A DNA stretch of 64,000 nucleotides from Actinomyces faecalis (GCF_013184985.2 NZ_CP063418.1:868001-932000); one strand, 5' to 3'. Counted from the first letter of the stretch, positions 1 to 7,152 are shown. The notes: generated by a model from the letters alone, not told the origin. Made by a program: numbers and translations.

Positions 1-228
1 CCGCTGACCTCGCAGCATGAGGGCGTGGGAGTCGGACAGGGCGGACACGAACGTGGTGCAGCGCGTGTACGTGACCGAGCGGTCCAGGCCCTCCCCCAGG
101 AGCGGCCGCCCGCCCTCGCCGAGTCGTGGAGCGCTCACGCGCGGGCGGCTGCGCCCGTCCCGCTCGAAGGAGTCCGAGGGGCCGTGCAGTCCCATGGCTG
201 CGGCCTGCTGCGCGACGGTGGTGCTCAT
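1..228 (-). CDS. Partial phage protein of unknown function (N-terminus only)
   Basis: The first 76 codons of a leftward gene that continues past the window edge. It starts at an ATG that overlaps the stop of the preceding gene as ATGA, so it belongs to the same coupled operon. The visible part begins MSTTVAQQAAAMGLHGP and has a single cysteine (TRCTTF). I recognise no domain. The strand and start are supported by the unbroken chain of 4-base overlaps through this operon; the function is unknown. Confidence 0.6.
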   Translation of the reverse strand, partial: MSTTVAQQAAAMGLHGPSDSFERDGRSRPRVSAPRLGEGGRPLLGEGLDRSVTYTRCTTFVSALSDSHALMLRGQR

Positions 229-548
229 GCTGCCGCCTCCACCAGGTCCAGGAGGCTGGGGGTGCCCGTGTCGTCGGCGTGCCCCTGGGCCTGGGTCCAG
301 CGGGAGAGGCAGGTGCCGCACAGGCGGCCCGTGCTGGCAGCCAGCCCGATGTCACGGTCCGCGCGCCCCACGTCCGACGGGACGCGAGCGAGCGCCTTCC
401 CCTGGCACAGGCGCCTGACCGTCACCCTGGGGCGGTCGGGGCCGCCCAGGGTGCGGGTGGTGACCGGTGAGACCGCCATGACGTGGCGGGTGGTGGTGCC
501 CGCCCTCGATCCGGTCAGCACGTAGTCAACAGTGTCGGCAGCGCTCAC
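225..548 (-). CDS. Small phage protein with CxxC motif, unknown function
   Basis: 107 aa. The GTG start at 548 overlaps the upstream stop as GTGA, and its own stop overlaps the next ATG as ATGA. The open frame extends further upstream, but that part is a shadow of the neighbouring gene. The sequence contains LCGTC, perhaps half of a small zinc or DNA-binding site, and ends DLVEAAA. Its place after WhiB-like and HTH genes suggests an early lytic accessory protein. No family is recognised. Confidence 0.6.
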   Translation of the reverse strand: MSAADTVDYVLTGSRAGTTTRHVMAVSPVTTRTLGGPDRPRVTVRRLCQGKALARVPSDVGRADRDIGLAASTGRLCGTCLSRWTQAQGHADDTGTPSLLDLVEAAA

Positions 549-700
549 TGCCCCTCCTTCAGCTCGTCGCGCTGGTCGCGCCAGCGCTCGTAGTCCTCGT
601 CGTCGTCGGCCCACCACTCCTCGCGCTCGTCGTGCCCGTCGTGGTCGGCGGTGTCGCGCCGCTCCAGCTCGACCTGGAGGGCGAAGTCCTCACGGTTCAC
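545..700 (-). CDS. Small acidic phage protein (51 aa), unknown
   Basis: A short gene from GTG 700 to TGA 545, coupled by GTGA overlaps at both ends to the WhiB-like gene upstream and the next gene downstream. The protein (VNREDFALQVELERRDTADH and onward) is very acidic and Trp-rich near the end (EEWWADDDEDYERWRD). It is highly charged and could be a DNA mimic or protein-binding peptide, but that is speculation. The coupling at both ends is the main reason to accept it. Confidence 0.55.
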   Translation of the reverse strand: MNREDFALQVELERRDTADHDGHDEREEWWADDDEDYERWRDQRDELKEGQ

Positions 701-1134
701 GGGGTCACCGTCCTTGCGTAGGCCTGGCTGATCCTGGCCGCCGTGGCGGCACTGACCCGCCCACCGCCCCTGAGCTTCCGCAGCGTCACCAGGCTCACCC
801 CGGTCGCCTCCGACACCTGCTCCCACCTCATCCCGGCGGCGCGCATCGCCTCGACCTGCCTGCGGGAGGCGTCCGACGCTCCGCGCCTCACCCAGGGGTC
901 CCGCCTGTACCTCTGGAGCGGGGTCAGCCCGCCCCAGACACCGAACCGGTGGGTGTGGCCCAGGCCCGCCTCGGCGCGGGCGGCCTGCTCCAGGCACGCG
1001 CGGCGCAGCGGGCAGGAGCGGCACACGCGCACCGCCTGGGGGTGCAGGTCGGTCAGGTCGAACCAGGCGTCCGGGTCCAGGCCGGAGACGGCGCAGGCCG
1101 GCGCCACGACGGCCGCGGTCAGGTCCTCACTCAT
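697..1134 (-). CDS. WhiB-family Fe-S regulator with C-terminal HTH
   Basis: 145 aa. The N-terminal half has the WhiB signature: four cysteines (PACAV, then VCRSCPLRRAC), DPDAWF between the first and second, and FGVWGGLT after the last, as in [4Fe-4S] Wbl proteins that bind the housekeeping sigma factor. The C-terminal half (about residues 75-145) resembles an HTH domain: MRWEQVSEATGVSLVTLRKLRGG. The ATG at 1134 is preferred because it has a GGAAGG ribosome site and overlaps the upstream stop as ATGA. Phage-borne Wbl proteins such as WhiBTM4 repress host whiB2 and affect division and superinfection; a similar role is possible here. Confidence 0.85.
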   Translation of the reverse strand: MSEDLTAAVVAPACAVSGLDPDAWFDLTDLHPQAVRVCRSCPLRRACLEQAARAEAGLGHTHRFGVWGGLTPLQRYRRDPWVRRGASDASRRQVEAMRAAGMRWEQVSEATGVSLVTLRKLRGGGRVSAATAARISQAYARTVTP

Positions 1135-2285
1135 GCTGCTTCCTTCCATCCTTCGTTCGGTAGCGGTCGCGTGCGCCGCGGGACCGGCCCGAGCCGCACC
1201 GGCGCCTTGGCGGGCTTCCTGACCGGGGCCTTGGCCGGCACGCGGGCCGCCGCCCCGCTGGTCTTGCGCGAGGGTGCTGGCCGCTTGGGGCGCTTCACAC
1301 CCGCCGCCCCTCGCCTCCGCCGCGTCTCCTCGGCGAGGCGGCCCCAGTTCTCGCGCACCGCCGCCGCCCTGGCGTCGGCGGCCGCCTGCGCCTCCAGGTG
1401 CTGGCGCTCACGCTCACGCTCCGCCTCCACGCGCAGCGTCTCTGCGCGCACCCGCACAGCCTCACGTGCCCGCCGCGAGGCGGTCAGCCTGCGCTCGACG
1501 GCCTCCTCCAGGGCGGTCAGGTCCAGGCCGTCCGGCAGCCCCTCGGGCCACCCGAACCAGCACACCAGGTCCGCCACCGCCTCGACGTCGACGCTCGTCT
1601 CACCAGGGGCGGCCTGGGACACGCCGCGGCGGCGCAGGAACGCCATGTAGTCGTACGACGGCCTGCCCATCACCTCGGCCAGCCGGGCCCGGTCGTGGCA
1701 CCCTGCCGCGATCACCGCGGCGGCCAGCTGTGAGCGGGGCGGCCGTACCCGCCCGCGCGGCGTCGGCGTGTGGGTGGCCACGTGGTGCCGCCCGGCCCGC
1801 GTGAGGGCGATGCTGCCGTCGCCGGCGTACCCCTCCACCAGGCCGCGCTCGCGCAGCCGGCGCGTCGCGTACTGGAGGGAGCCGGCCTCCAGGCCGCACG
1901 ACTCGCGCAGCCCCGAGCTGGTGCGGATGCCGGCCTCCAGGGCCATGAGGACCTGGTCCTGCATGGTGGCGGGGCCGCCGCCGGGCACGTGGACCCGGAC
2001 CACCGGGTCCGCTGCCGGCTGCTCGCGGCGTGAGCCGGACCTGCGCAGCGCCTCGCAGGCCAGGCAGGACCGCTCGACGGTGACGCCCTTGCCGCAGTCG
2101 CTGCGGTCGCGCACACGCACCCGCGCGGTCCGCGCCGTCCACCGGTGGCCGCGTGTGCAGGACGTGGGCCAGCCGCGCTCCTCCATGGCCTCCAGCCACT
2201 GCTCCACCATGTCCTCGGGCAGCTGGGCGGACCTGCGCCCGGCCAGCAGGGACAGCGCCCGCGACCTCCACCTCTCAGATGTCAT
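1131..2285 (-). CDS. Large phage protein with winged-helix region and basic tail
   Basis: 384 aa, ATG 2285, coupled by ATGA at both ends. The middle (about residues 105-170) looks like a winged helix: ALEAGIRTSSGLRESCGL, then ATRRLRERGLVEGY. A cysteine cluster lies before it (SDCGKGVTVERSCLACEALRR). A long charged coiled-coil region (about residues 255-310) and a Lys/Pro/Ala-rich basic tail follow, ending GWKEAA. This suggests a DNA-binding protein, possibly a replication or regulatory factor. No specific family is recognised. Confidence 0.65.
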   Translation of the reverse strand: MTSERWRSRALSLLAGRRSAQLPEDMVEQWLEAMEERGWPTSCTRGHRWTARTARVRVRDRSDCGKGVTVERSCLACEALRRSGSRREQPAADPVVRVHVPGGGPATMQDQVLMALEAGIRTSSGLRESCGLEAGSLQYATRRLRERGLVEGYAGDGSIALTRAGRHHVATHTPTPRGRVRPPRSQLAAAVIAAGCHDRARLAEVMGRPSYDYMAFLRRRGVSQAAPGETSVDVEAVADLVCWFGWPEGLPDGLDLTALEEAVERRLTASRRAREAVRVRAETLRVEAERERERQHLEAQAAADARAAAVRENWGRLAEETRRRRGAAGVKRPKRPAPSRKTSGAAARVPAKAPVRKPAKAPVRLGPVPRRTRPLPNEGWKEAA

Positions 2286-2467
2286 GACACCTCACCCCAC
2301 CTGGCGGCCAGGGCGGCCCGCTCACGGCGCACGCGGCGGCGCTCGGTGTACTCGTCCCACGCCAGCGACAGGCCGGCCGTGGCGGCGCACACGGCCACCA
2401 CCGGCCACAGGGCGACCAGCAGGACCACGGCGACGACGGCCTCGGCGGCGGCGCGTGCCCGGCTCAC
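2282..2467 (-). CDS. Small single-pass membrane protein
   Basis: 61 aa from GTG 2467. It has one hydrophobic segment (about residues 9-34, VVAVVLLVALWPVVAVCAA) followed by a highly basic cytoplasmic-type tail (TERRRVRRERAALAARW). Both ends are coupled to neighbours by GTGA/ATGA overlaps. Such proteins are common in phage early operons and have no assignable function. Confidence 0.6.
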   Translation of the reverse strand: MSRARAAAEAVVAVVLLVALWPVVAVCAATAGLSLAWDEYTERRRVRRERAALAARWGEVS

Positions 2468-3717
2468 TGGTCCCCACCCCCCACCGGCTGGCCGTGGACG
2501 TCGACCTCACGCACCACGACCACCCTGGCAGCCTTCGCCTTCGGCTCCCCCTTGCCGGGGACCGGCACCAGGTCGTCCAGGGGCGCACGGCACTCCAGGA
2601 ACCGCGCCCCCTCCTGCTCCTCCTCGCCCAGGAACGTCAGGGCGTGGGACGGTGTGGGGGACAGGTGCAGCCCGCCCCCGCACGCGGGCGTGGCGTCCCA
2701 GTCGGGGCAGGCCACGGCACCGGCCGTGGGCCACACGGTCTCGTGCCTGTAGCCCCTGCCGCTGGTCAGGTCCGGTGGCAGGGCCTTGTAGAGGGTGGCC
2801 TGGCCGTCACGGACGTCGGCGAGCACGTAGTCGCACCACTGGCGGGGCGTGAGGCCGGTGGCGCCGGTGTGGTCGATGACCACCCCGCCGCTGACGTCGC
2901 AGTCGCTGCTGTGCTGGTGGACAGCCACGTGGGACCCCGCCCTGACCGTGGCCTTCTCGCGTGCGGTGACCGTGGCCGAGCCGCCCGCCTGGACCGTGGC
3001 CGAGTCGTGTGCGTTGACCGTGGCGGAGTCGAACGCCTCGACCAGGGAGAAGCTGTAAGCGGTGACCGTGGTGGAGTCGAACGCCTTGACCGCGGCGCGC
3101 TCGGACGCGATGACCTTGGCCGAGTTGTGTGCGACGACCCTGGCGTTCCCGGACGCCTCGACCGTGGCCAAGCCGTAAGCCTTGACCGTGGCCGACTCGC
3201 GTGCCTTGGCCGTGGCGCGCTCGGACGCGACGACCGTGGCCTCCTCGCGTGCGACGACCCTGGCGGTCCCGGACGCGGTGACCGTGGCGTGCCCGGACGC
3301 GGAGACCGTGACGGCCTCGGACACGGTGACCGTGGAGGAGGCGTGCGCCAGGACCTCCGCGAGGCCGGACGCGTTGACCGTGGCCGAGTCGAACGCCTCG
3401 ACCAGGGCGAAGCCGTAAGCGATGACCGTGGTCGAGTCGCACGCGGTGGCCATGGCGTGCCCGCCCACGGAGACCGTGGTCGAGTCGAACGCCTTGACCG
3501 TGGCCTCCTCGCGTGCGATGACCTTGGCCGAGTCGCGTGCGGTGACCCTGGCGGTCCCGGACGCGAAGACTACGGTCTTCCCGCAGGCCCGCACGTCCTT
3601 CCCACGGGTGTCATCCACGTGCACCTCCTTACCGGCGGGAGAGTGGATGAGGATGATCTGCTTGCTGCCAGCGAGGGCCGCGTCCAGCTCCGCCTGGTTC
3701 TCTACCCTCACGCTCAC
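2464..3717 (-). CDS. Octapeptide-repeat beta-solenoid phage protein
   Basis: 417 aa. Residues about 54-270 are some 27 tandem octads with a V-x-A/x-x-S/A-A-T-V pattern (for example DSATVNAS, EEATVKAF, GLATVEAS), as expected of a beta-solenoid with one hydrophobic ladder. The N-terminus carries a short lead-in, AGSKQIILIHSPAGKEVHV. The C-terminal ~130 residues (LTPRQWCDYVLADVRDGQ, then CGGGLHLSPTP and a basic PKAKAARV stretch) form a separate domain that resembles the C-terminal region (DUF7666, from memory) of similar actinophage proteins. Start GTG 3717 overlaps the upstream stop. Function unknown; it lies among early genes, so it is probably not a tail fibre. Confidence 0.75.
   Translation of the reverse strand: MSVRVENQAELDAALAGSKQIILIHSPAGKEVHVDDTRGKDVRACGKTVVFASGTARVTARDSAKVIAREEATVKAFDSTTVSVGGHAMATACDSTTVIAYGFALVEAFDSATVNASGLAEVLAHASSTVTVSEAVTVSASGHATVTASGTARVVAREEATVVASERATAKARESATVKAYGLATVEASGNARVVAHNSAKVIASERAAVKAFDSTTVTAYSFSLVEAFDSATVNAHDSATVQAGGSATVTAREKATVRAGSHVAVHQHSSDCDVSGGVVIDHTGATGLTPRQWCDYVLADVRDGQATLYKALPPDLTSGRGYRHETVWPTAGAVACPDWDATPACGGGLHLSPTPSHALTFLGEEEQEGARFLECRAPLDDLVPVPGKGEPKAKAARVVVVREVDVHGQPVGGGDQ
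2908..3558 (-). repeat. 24-nt tandem coding repeat array (octapeptide repeats)
   Basis: About 27 degenerate 24-nt units encode the octapeptides of the beta-solenoid gene. The units keep codon phase and vary most at the exposed positions. Several blocks are nearly identical over 40-60 nt (around 3,010-3,060, 3,075-3,100, and 3,375-3,420), which suggests recent block duplication. Confidence 0.8.
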
Positions 3718-4124
3718 CGCACCTCACCGCCCTCAGCGGCCTCGGCGGCGTCCAGGGCGTCCCAGTCGATCGGGTCCAGCCCCTCGGCCCGGGCGTGACG
3801 GTCCACGAAGTAGCGGATCCAGCCATCCACGACCTCGCCGGCGGCGGCGCGCTCGTACCAGCCCTGGCGCCAGTCCCAGCGGTCCTGCGCATCGGACAGG
3901 ACGTCCCTCTCCTCAGCGGGGGTCATCAGGCGCCTGAAGACCGTGCCACCGTCCTCGCCGGGCCAGGGCTTGAGCCAGCAGGTGGAGTCGAGCATCGCCC
4001 TGACGTCGGACAGGGAGCGCAGCGCCTCGCCGTCGAGCGCGGCGACGTCCGTGGCGTGGATCGTGACGACCGGCGCGATGCGGTCCTTGACGGGCAGGTC
4101 GGTGATGGTTTCGGGTCGGCTCAT
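3714..4124 (-). CDS. Conserved-looking phage protein, unknown
   Basis: 136 aa, ATG 4124. It is rich in Trp and acidic residues (DRWDWRQGWYERAAAG, then GLDPIDWDALDAAEAAEGG). It looks soluble and globular, with no transmembrane segment. Four-base overlaps couple it to both neighbours. No family recognised. Confidence 0.6.
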   Translation of the reverse strand: MSRPETITDLPVKDRIAPVVTIHATDVAALDGEALRSLSDVRAMLDSTCWLKPWPGEDGGTVFRRLMTPAEERDVLSDAQDRWDWRQGWYERAAAGEVVDGWIRYFVDRHARAEGLDPIDWDALDAAEAAEGGEVR

Positions 4125-4321
4125 CGGTGAGCCCCTTTCTGTGAGTCAGAGTCAGTCAGTGAGTCAGTGATGTCAGTGGCGGGCAGGTCGGCCAGCCACA
4201 TGAGGGCCAGCCCCGCCCCCGCCCCCACCAGGCAGGCAGGGTTCGACACCCCACCCAGGACAGCGGCCAGGCACCCAGCCAGGCCAGAGGCAAGAAAGAT
4301 CAGGAGCCCGAGGCACTTCAT
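4121..4321 (-). CDS. Small two-helix membrane protein
   Basis: 66 aa, ATG 4321, coupled by ATGA on both sides. It has two hydrophobic segments (LGLLIFLASGLAGCLAAVL and LVGAGAGLALMWLADL) and then a short polar tail with a run of Asp/Ser/Thr. The DNA encoding the tail has a small repeated pattern (gtcagtcagt). It is holin-sized, but its position among regulators argues against a lysis role. Confidence 0.55.
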   Translation of the reverse strand: MKCLGLLIFLASGLAGCLAAVLGGVSNPACLVGAGAGLALMWLADLPATDITDSLTDSDSQKGAHR

Positions 4322-4656
4322 GCGGGCCTCCTGTACAGGCGCCTGCGGCGGTGCGGCGAGGAGCTGACGCGCCTGGGGGCCTCCACCTGACCGGTGGCGA
4401 CCATGTCGCGCACACGCGCAGCCGACAGGTCACGCTCAGCCACGGCAGCACGCTGCGCGGCCCTCGCGGCCACGGCAGCCTCCTGGGCCGCCACGTACTC
4501 CGCCAGCGCCTGCGGGCGGATGCGGTAGGGGCCGCCGGGCTCCATCTGCACCGCCGCCAGCACGCCGGACCGGCACAGGGACTCCACCCGCTGCCGTGAG
4601 CAGGACAGGACCTGGGCGACCTGCACGGTCGTGAGCGTCTGCTCCACGACGTTCAT
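4318..4656 (-). CDS. MerR/excisionase-type HTH protein
   Basis: 112 aa, ATG 4656. The N-terminal ~55 residues fit a helix-turn-helix type 17 / excisionase fold (TTVQVAQVLSCSRQRVESLCRSG, then the wing ending in QALAEYVA). An Ala/Arg-rich helix and a basic tail follow (SSSPHRRRRLYRRPA). ATG 4656 overlaps the previous stop as ATGA. It could be the recombination directionality factor for the integrase at 10,924, or simply a regulator. Confidence 0.65.
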   Translation of the reverse strand: MNVVEQTLTTVQVAQVLSCSRQRVESLCRSGVLAAVQMEPGGPYRIRPQALAEYVAAQEAAVAARAAQRAAVAERDLSAARVRDMVATGQVEAPRRVSSSPHRRRRLYRRPA

Positions 4657-5225
4657 GACGCACCTCCCGCCTGGCAGCGGCGGCACGAGCCCGTCAGCGC
4701 GTACAGGTGGCAGCCGGTAGGGGAGGGGGCCTCCTCGGTAGGCTCGCCGGCACCACTACCTGACGACGGCGTCACAGCGTCCTGCTCGACGCCACCTACC
4801 GAGGAGGAGACATGGAGAAGCTCTTCGTCACCGTCAACAGGCAGGGCTACACGGTCAGCTCTGCCAGCAAGATCGGTTACGCACCCACCAAGGACGCACG
4901 CAGTGCACTTGACGTCGCGAACCTGTTCAGTACGCCCGGCGTCGTCACGATGCGCACCACCGTCGGGGAAGTTGCTGTCTCTGTGCCTGAAGGCGGAGCC
5001 CTCGTCACGGTACAGCCCGTCCAGGAAGGCTAGGACCTCACGCAGGTGGCGGGTGACGACGCCCGCCACCTGCCCCAGGTCACCCTGGTGGCAGGCCTCC
5101 AGCAGAGCAGCCTGGTCTCGTAGGACGCCGGCTGTGCTCAACAGGCTGAGGCCGGTCTGCGTGCGCTCAGCGGAACCGGTGAAGCCGTGGCGCTCGGTCC
5201 AGGACATGGGGTCGTTGACGCTCAT
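4653..5225 (-). CDS. Phage protein of unknown function, C-terminal CxxC
   Basis: 190 aa. The start is chosen at ATG 5225 (an ATG also occurs at 5228) behind AGGAAGGAGG. The first ~85 residues (MSVNDPMSWTERHGFTGSAE to LAFLDGLYRDEGS) look like normal coding sequence. The rest is low-complexity and ends in a GSCRRCQAG motif. The frame stays open to an ATGA overlap with the next gene, which supports translation to the end. A plausible rightward gene (4812-5033) lies antisense to the second half, so the C-terminal part is less certain. Confidence 0.55.
   Translation of the reverse strand: MSVNDPMSWTERHGFTGSAERTQTGLSLLSTAGVLRDQAALLEACHQGDLGQVAGVVTRHLREVLAFLDGLYRDEGSAFRHRDSNFPDGGAHRDDAGRTEQVRDVKCTACVLGGCVTDLAGRADRVALPVDGDEELLHVSSSVGGVEQDAVTPSSGSGAGEPTEEAPSPTGCHLYALTGSCRRCQAGGAS
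4812..5033 (+). CDS. Candidate antisense small phage protein (73 aa)
   Basis: The only rightward gene in the leftward operon. It starts at ATG 4812 with an excellent GAGGAGGAG site 4-5 bases upstream. The protein (MEKLFVTVNRQGYTVSSA onward) has the balanced composition of a real small beta-rich domain. It lies wholly inside the C-terminal half of the leftward gene at 4653-5225. Either both strands code, or one frame is spurious. Confidence 0.45.
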   Translation: MEKLFVTVNRQGYTVSSASKIGYAPTKDARSALDVANLFSTPGVVTMRTTVGEVAVSVPEGGALVTVQPVQEG

Positions 5226-5227
5226 CA

Positions 5228-5329
5228 TCAGCCCTCCTTCCTGTGCCGGGGCGTGTGCCTGGGTGTGGTCAGTGCCCGCCACAGGGCCGCCAGGGGAGCG
5301 GGCGGGTGTGCGTGAGACGGGGCGGTCAT
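5228..5329 (-). CDS. Possible 33-aa coupling ORF
   Basis: Begins with ATG 5329, overlapping the upstream stop as ATGA. Its TGA overlaps ATG 5228 as TGATG, and the ribosome site of the next gene lies in its last codons. It encodes a Pro/His/Arg-rich peptide with no recognisable fold. It fits the coupling pattern of this operon and may serve mainly to carry ribosomes to the next gene. Confidence 0.35.
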   Translation of the reverse strand: MTAPSHAHPPAPLAALWRALTTPRHTPRHRKEG

Positions 5330-5667
5330 GAGTCACCCCGCCTGCCCGTGGAGGAGTGCGCGTGCCAGACCTGCCCGCCCTGCGCGAAGCTGTAGTTACT
5401 GAGCAGTTCATAGGCGGCGCAGGCGATGACGGTTCGCATGGAAAACCACGGAGCTGCTGTATCGATCACGACCTCATCTGGGAGGTGGATACGGAACTTC
5501 TCCTCGCCCTCGTCCCTGACGCTGAGGAAGCCGACCCTGGCCCCGTCGTCACTGTCAGTGAAGGGCCAGTGGATCTCCCATGCGCAGCCGTTGACGGTCA
5601 TCGTTGCGATGTGCTCCTGCCCGAAGGGGGCGGCCGGCAGGTCGATGCTCGCGAGCGGGTAGGTCAT
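5326..5667 (-). CDS. Phage protein, unknown function
   Basis: 113 aa from ATG 5667, overlapping the stop of the antirepressor upstream. The sequence (MTYPLASIDLPAAPFGQEHI, later VNGCAWEIHWPFTDSDDGARVGF) suggests a small alpha/beta domain with several aromatic residues and no membrane segment. No family recognised. It is probably co-translated with the antirepressor. Confidence 0.6.
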   Translation of the reverse strand: MTYPLASIDLPAAPFGQEHIATMTVNGCAWEIHWPFTDSDDGARVGFLSVRDEGEEKFRIHLPDEVVIDTAAPWFSMRTVIACAAYELLSNYSFAQGGQVWHAHSSTGRRGDS

Positions 5668-6437
5668 CGGGCACCCCCGAGCTTCGCGGCGAACTTCTCG
5701 GTCCACACGCGCTCCATCAGCGGGCGGTCGGCCTCCGTGTACGCCTTGGCCGGACGGACCTGGCCGTTGCCGACCTCCAGCATGTAGTCGTTGGGCTCGA
5801 CGCCGTTCTCCGCGACGTAGGCGGCCTTGACGGCCTTGCCGAAGTTCCCAACGACGCTGCGCAGCTTGCTGCGCGACAGGTTCTTGGAGCGCAGGAAGTC
5901 CTGCGTGTACAAGGGCCTTGACTGCGGGTCGATCTGCGGGGCCTCACCCATGCCTCGGGCCAGGATGATCCGGGCCTTGGCCTGCAGGTGGTCGGCGTCG
6001 ATCAGCCCCTTGGCGGCCTGGCACAGCTCCATCTGCATCTGGGCCTGGTGGATGAGGGCCTTGACCTGGTGCTCGGTGGCGCGGGGGCTGATCGCGCCGC
6101 CGTCGTGGAAGTAGCGGTCCAGGGCGTCGGCGGCCTCGGTCTGGTAGGCGACGACGAGGGCGCGCGCCTCCTGGTCCTTGACGCGGCTGGTGTCGATGGT
6201 GGCCAGCCACATGGTGAAGGTACGACGGTCGACGGTCAGCATTTCACGGCTCTTGCCGTCGGATGCAACTGCGTCCATGATGGACGTGGTTGCCCATGGC
6301 TGACGTTTGAGTCGCTTCTGCTGGGCGTAGGCATCGAGGCCGATCGCCTCGCACACCGGCTTCAACGCGATCTGGGTGCCGTCGTCGTTGGTGACGATCT
6401 CGGTCCCGTGGAACGGGACCCTGGTAACCTCGCTCAT
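5664..6437 (-). CDS. P22-type phage antirepressor
   Basis: 257 aa. Residues about 5-115 match the P22_AR_N antirepressor domain: VPFHGTEIVTNDDGTQIALKPVCEAIGLDAYAQQKRLKRQPW, with the later block LTVDRRTFTMWLATIDTSRV. The remainder is helical, with LSRSKLRSVVGNFGKAVKAAY near the end. Antirepressors bind and inactivate phage repressors and trigger induction. ATG 6437 is chosen over the in-frame ATG at 6452 because AAAGGA stands 7 bases ahead of it. A hairpin (6461-6487) sits in its leader and resembles the one before the second antirepressor. Confidence 0.85.
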   Translation of the reverse strand: MSEVTRVPFHGTEIVTNDDGTQIALKPVCEAIGLDAYAQQKRLKRQPWATTSIMDAVASDGKSREMLTVDRRTFTMWLATIDTSRVKDQEARALVVAYQTEAADALDRYFHDGGAISPRATEHQVKALIHQAQMQMELCQAAKGLIDADHLQAKARIILARGMGEAPQIDPQSRPLYTQDFLRSKNLSRSKLRSVVGNFGKAVKAAYVAENGVEPNDYMLEVGNGQVRPAKAYTEADRPLMERVWTEKFAAKLGGAR

Positions 6438-6460
6438 GAGGATTCCTTTCATTCTCAACG

Positions 6461-6487
6461 CCCTCACCTGCTGCAACCAGGTGGGGG
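6461..6487 (-). promoter_or_regulatory. Leader hairpin of the P22-type antirepressor gene
   Basis: A 10-bp stem (CCCTCACCTG paired with CAGGTGGGGG, one G-U pair in RNA) closes a 7-nt loop, 24 nt upstream of the start codon. Sequence and loop are almost the same as in the hairpin at 7976-8002, ahead of the BRO antirepressor. Confidence 0.6.
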
Positions 6488-6503
6488 CACTTCTCTGTGG
6501 CGG

Positions 6504-6746
6504 TCACGCCGCCGCTTTCATCTGGTCATGTCGGTGGGCAGCGGCTTCCGAGGCGCGACGCATCAGCTCCCACGGCTCAACGGAGAGACCGGCGCCAATT
6601 CGCTCCAGGTCAGGGACGGTGATTTGTGATTCCCCGCCCGTCTTGCGGTTCAAGGTGGATCGCCCCATGCCGATACGGCGCGCGAGGTCTTTCCCGCTGA
6701 TCTCTTGACGAGCCATCTCGGCTCGGATCTCGGCGGCTAGGTCCAT
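6504..6746 (-). CDS. Cro-like XRE-family HTH regulator (second switch)
   Basis: 80 aa. An XRE-type HTH fills residues about 8-58: IRAEMARQEISGKDLARRIGMGRSTLNRKTGGESQITVPDLERIGAGL. Start ATG 6746 has GGAGG at good spacing. It is divergent from the HTH gene at 6866, with three operators between them, and lies just upstream of the P22-type antirepressor, so it probably controls that gene and its own. It ends QMKAAA. Confidence 0.8.
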   Translation of the reverse strand: MDLAAEIRAEMARQEISGKDLARRIGMGRSTLNRKTGGESQITVPDLERIGAGLSVEPWELMRRASEAAAHRHDQMKAAA

Positions 6747-6772
6747 TGCCAGCCTCCTTTCTCACTCAAGGG

Positions 6773-6857
6773 TGTTCCTTGTCGGGCACACCCAACTATA
6801 TGTGCCCTGTTGGGCACAGAGTCAACATGTTGCGCAGTATGTCCCTAATCGGGCACA
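6773..6857. promoter_or_regulatory. Three 18-bp operators of the second repressor switch
   Basis: Three inverted-repeat sites share one design, a 7-bp half-site, 4-bp spacer and the half-site GGGCACA. They are TGTTCCT-TGTC-GGGCACA (6773-6790), the perfect TGTGCCC-TGTT-GGGCACA (6801-6818) and TGTCCCT-AATC-GGGCACA (6840-6857). They fill the 119-bp gap between the divergent HTH genes at 6746 and 6866. Confidence 0.8.
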
Positions 6858-6865
6858 CTCAGCCC

Positions 6866-7132
6866 ATGAGCGACAAGCGAAAACTCGACATCGGAGACCT
6901 ACAGGCTTCGGCGTGTCGCATCATCCGCGAAACTCTGGACGCTCGAGGGCTGTCGGGGCGCTGGCTAGCTGAGCACGCAGATATCGGAGTGACGCGCTGC
7001 GCCGCCATGCTGCGACTAGAGCGCGTCATGACTGTGGACGAGCTAGATCGCATCTGCGCGGCCCTCGGATTTTTGACATGGCAGTTCGTCCAGGAGGCCC
7101 AGACGCGCGTGCCGTCCGACCCTGGTGCGTAA
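6866..7132 (+). CDS. Small HTH repressor (second switch)
   Basis: 88 aa, ATG 6866. It has a lambda-repressor-like HTH fold: LDARGLSGRWLAEHADIGVTRCAAMLRLERVMTVDELDRICAALG. It is transcribed rightward into the end of the BRO antirepressor gene and is divergent from the Cro-like gene at 6746. There is no clear ribosome site, so the message may be leaderless or weakly translated, as for many repressors. The context makes it a second repressor inside the early operon. Confidence 0.75.
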   Translation: MSDKRKLDIGDLQASACRIIRETLDARGLSGRWLAEHADIGVTRCAAMLRLERVMTVDELDRICAALGFLTWQFVQEAQTRVPSDPGA

Positions 7133-7152
7133 AGAAAAGGCCTCCACGGCGG

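Noticed and set aside
2908-3558. Regular 24-nt repeats that could suggest a CRISPR array
   Set aside because: The repeats are contiguous without unique spacers, keep codon phase and encode a clear octapeptide solenoid.
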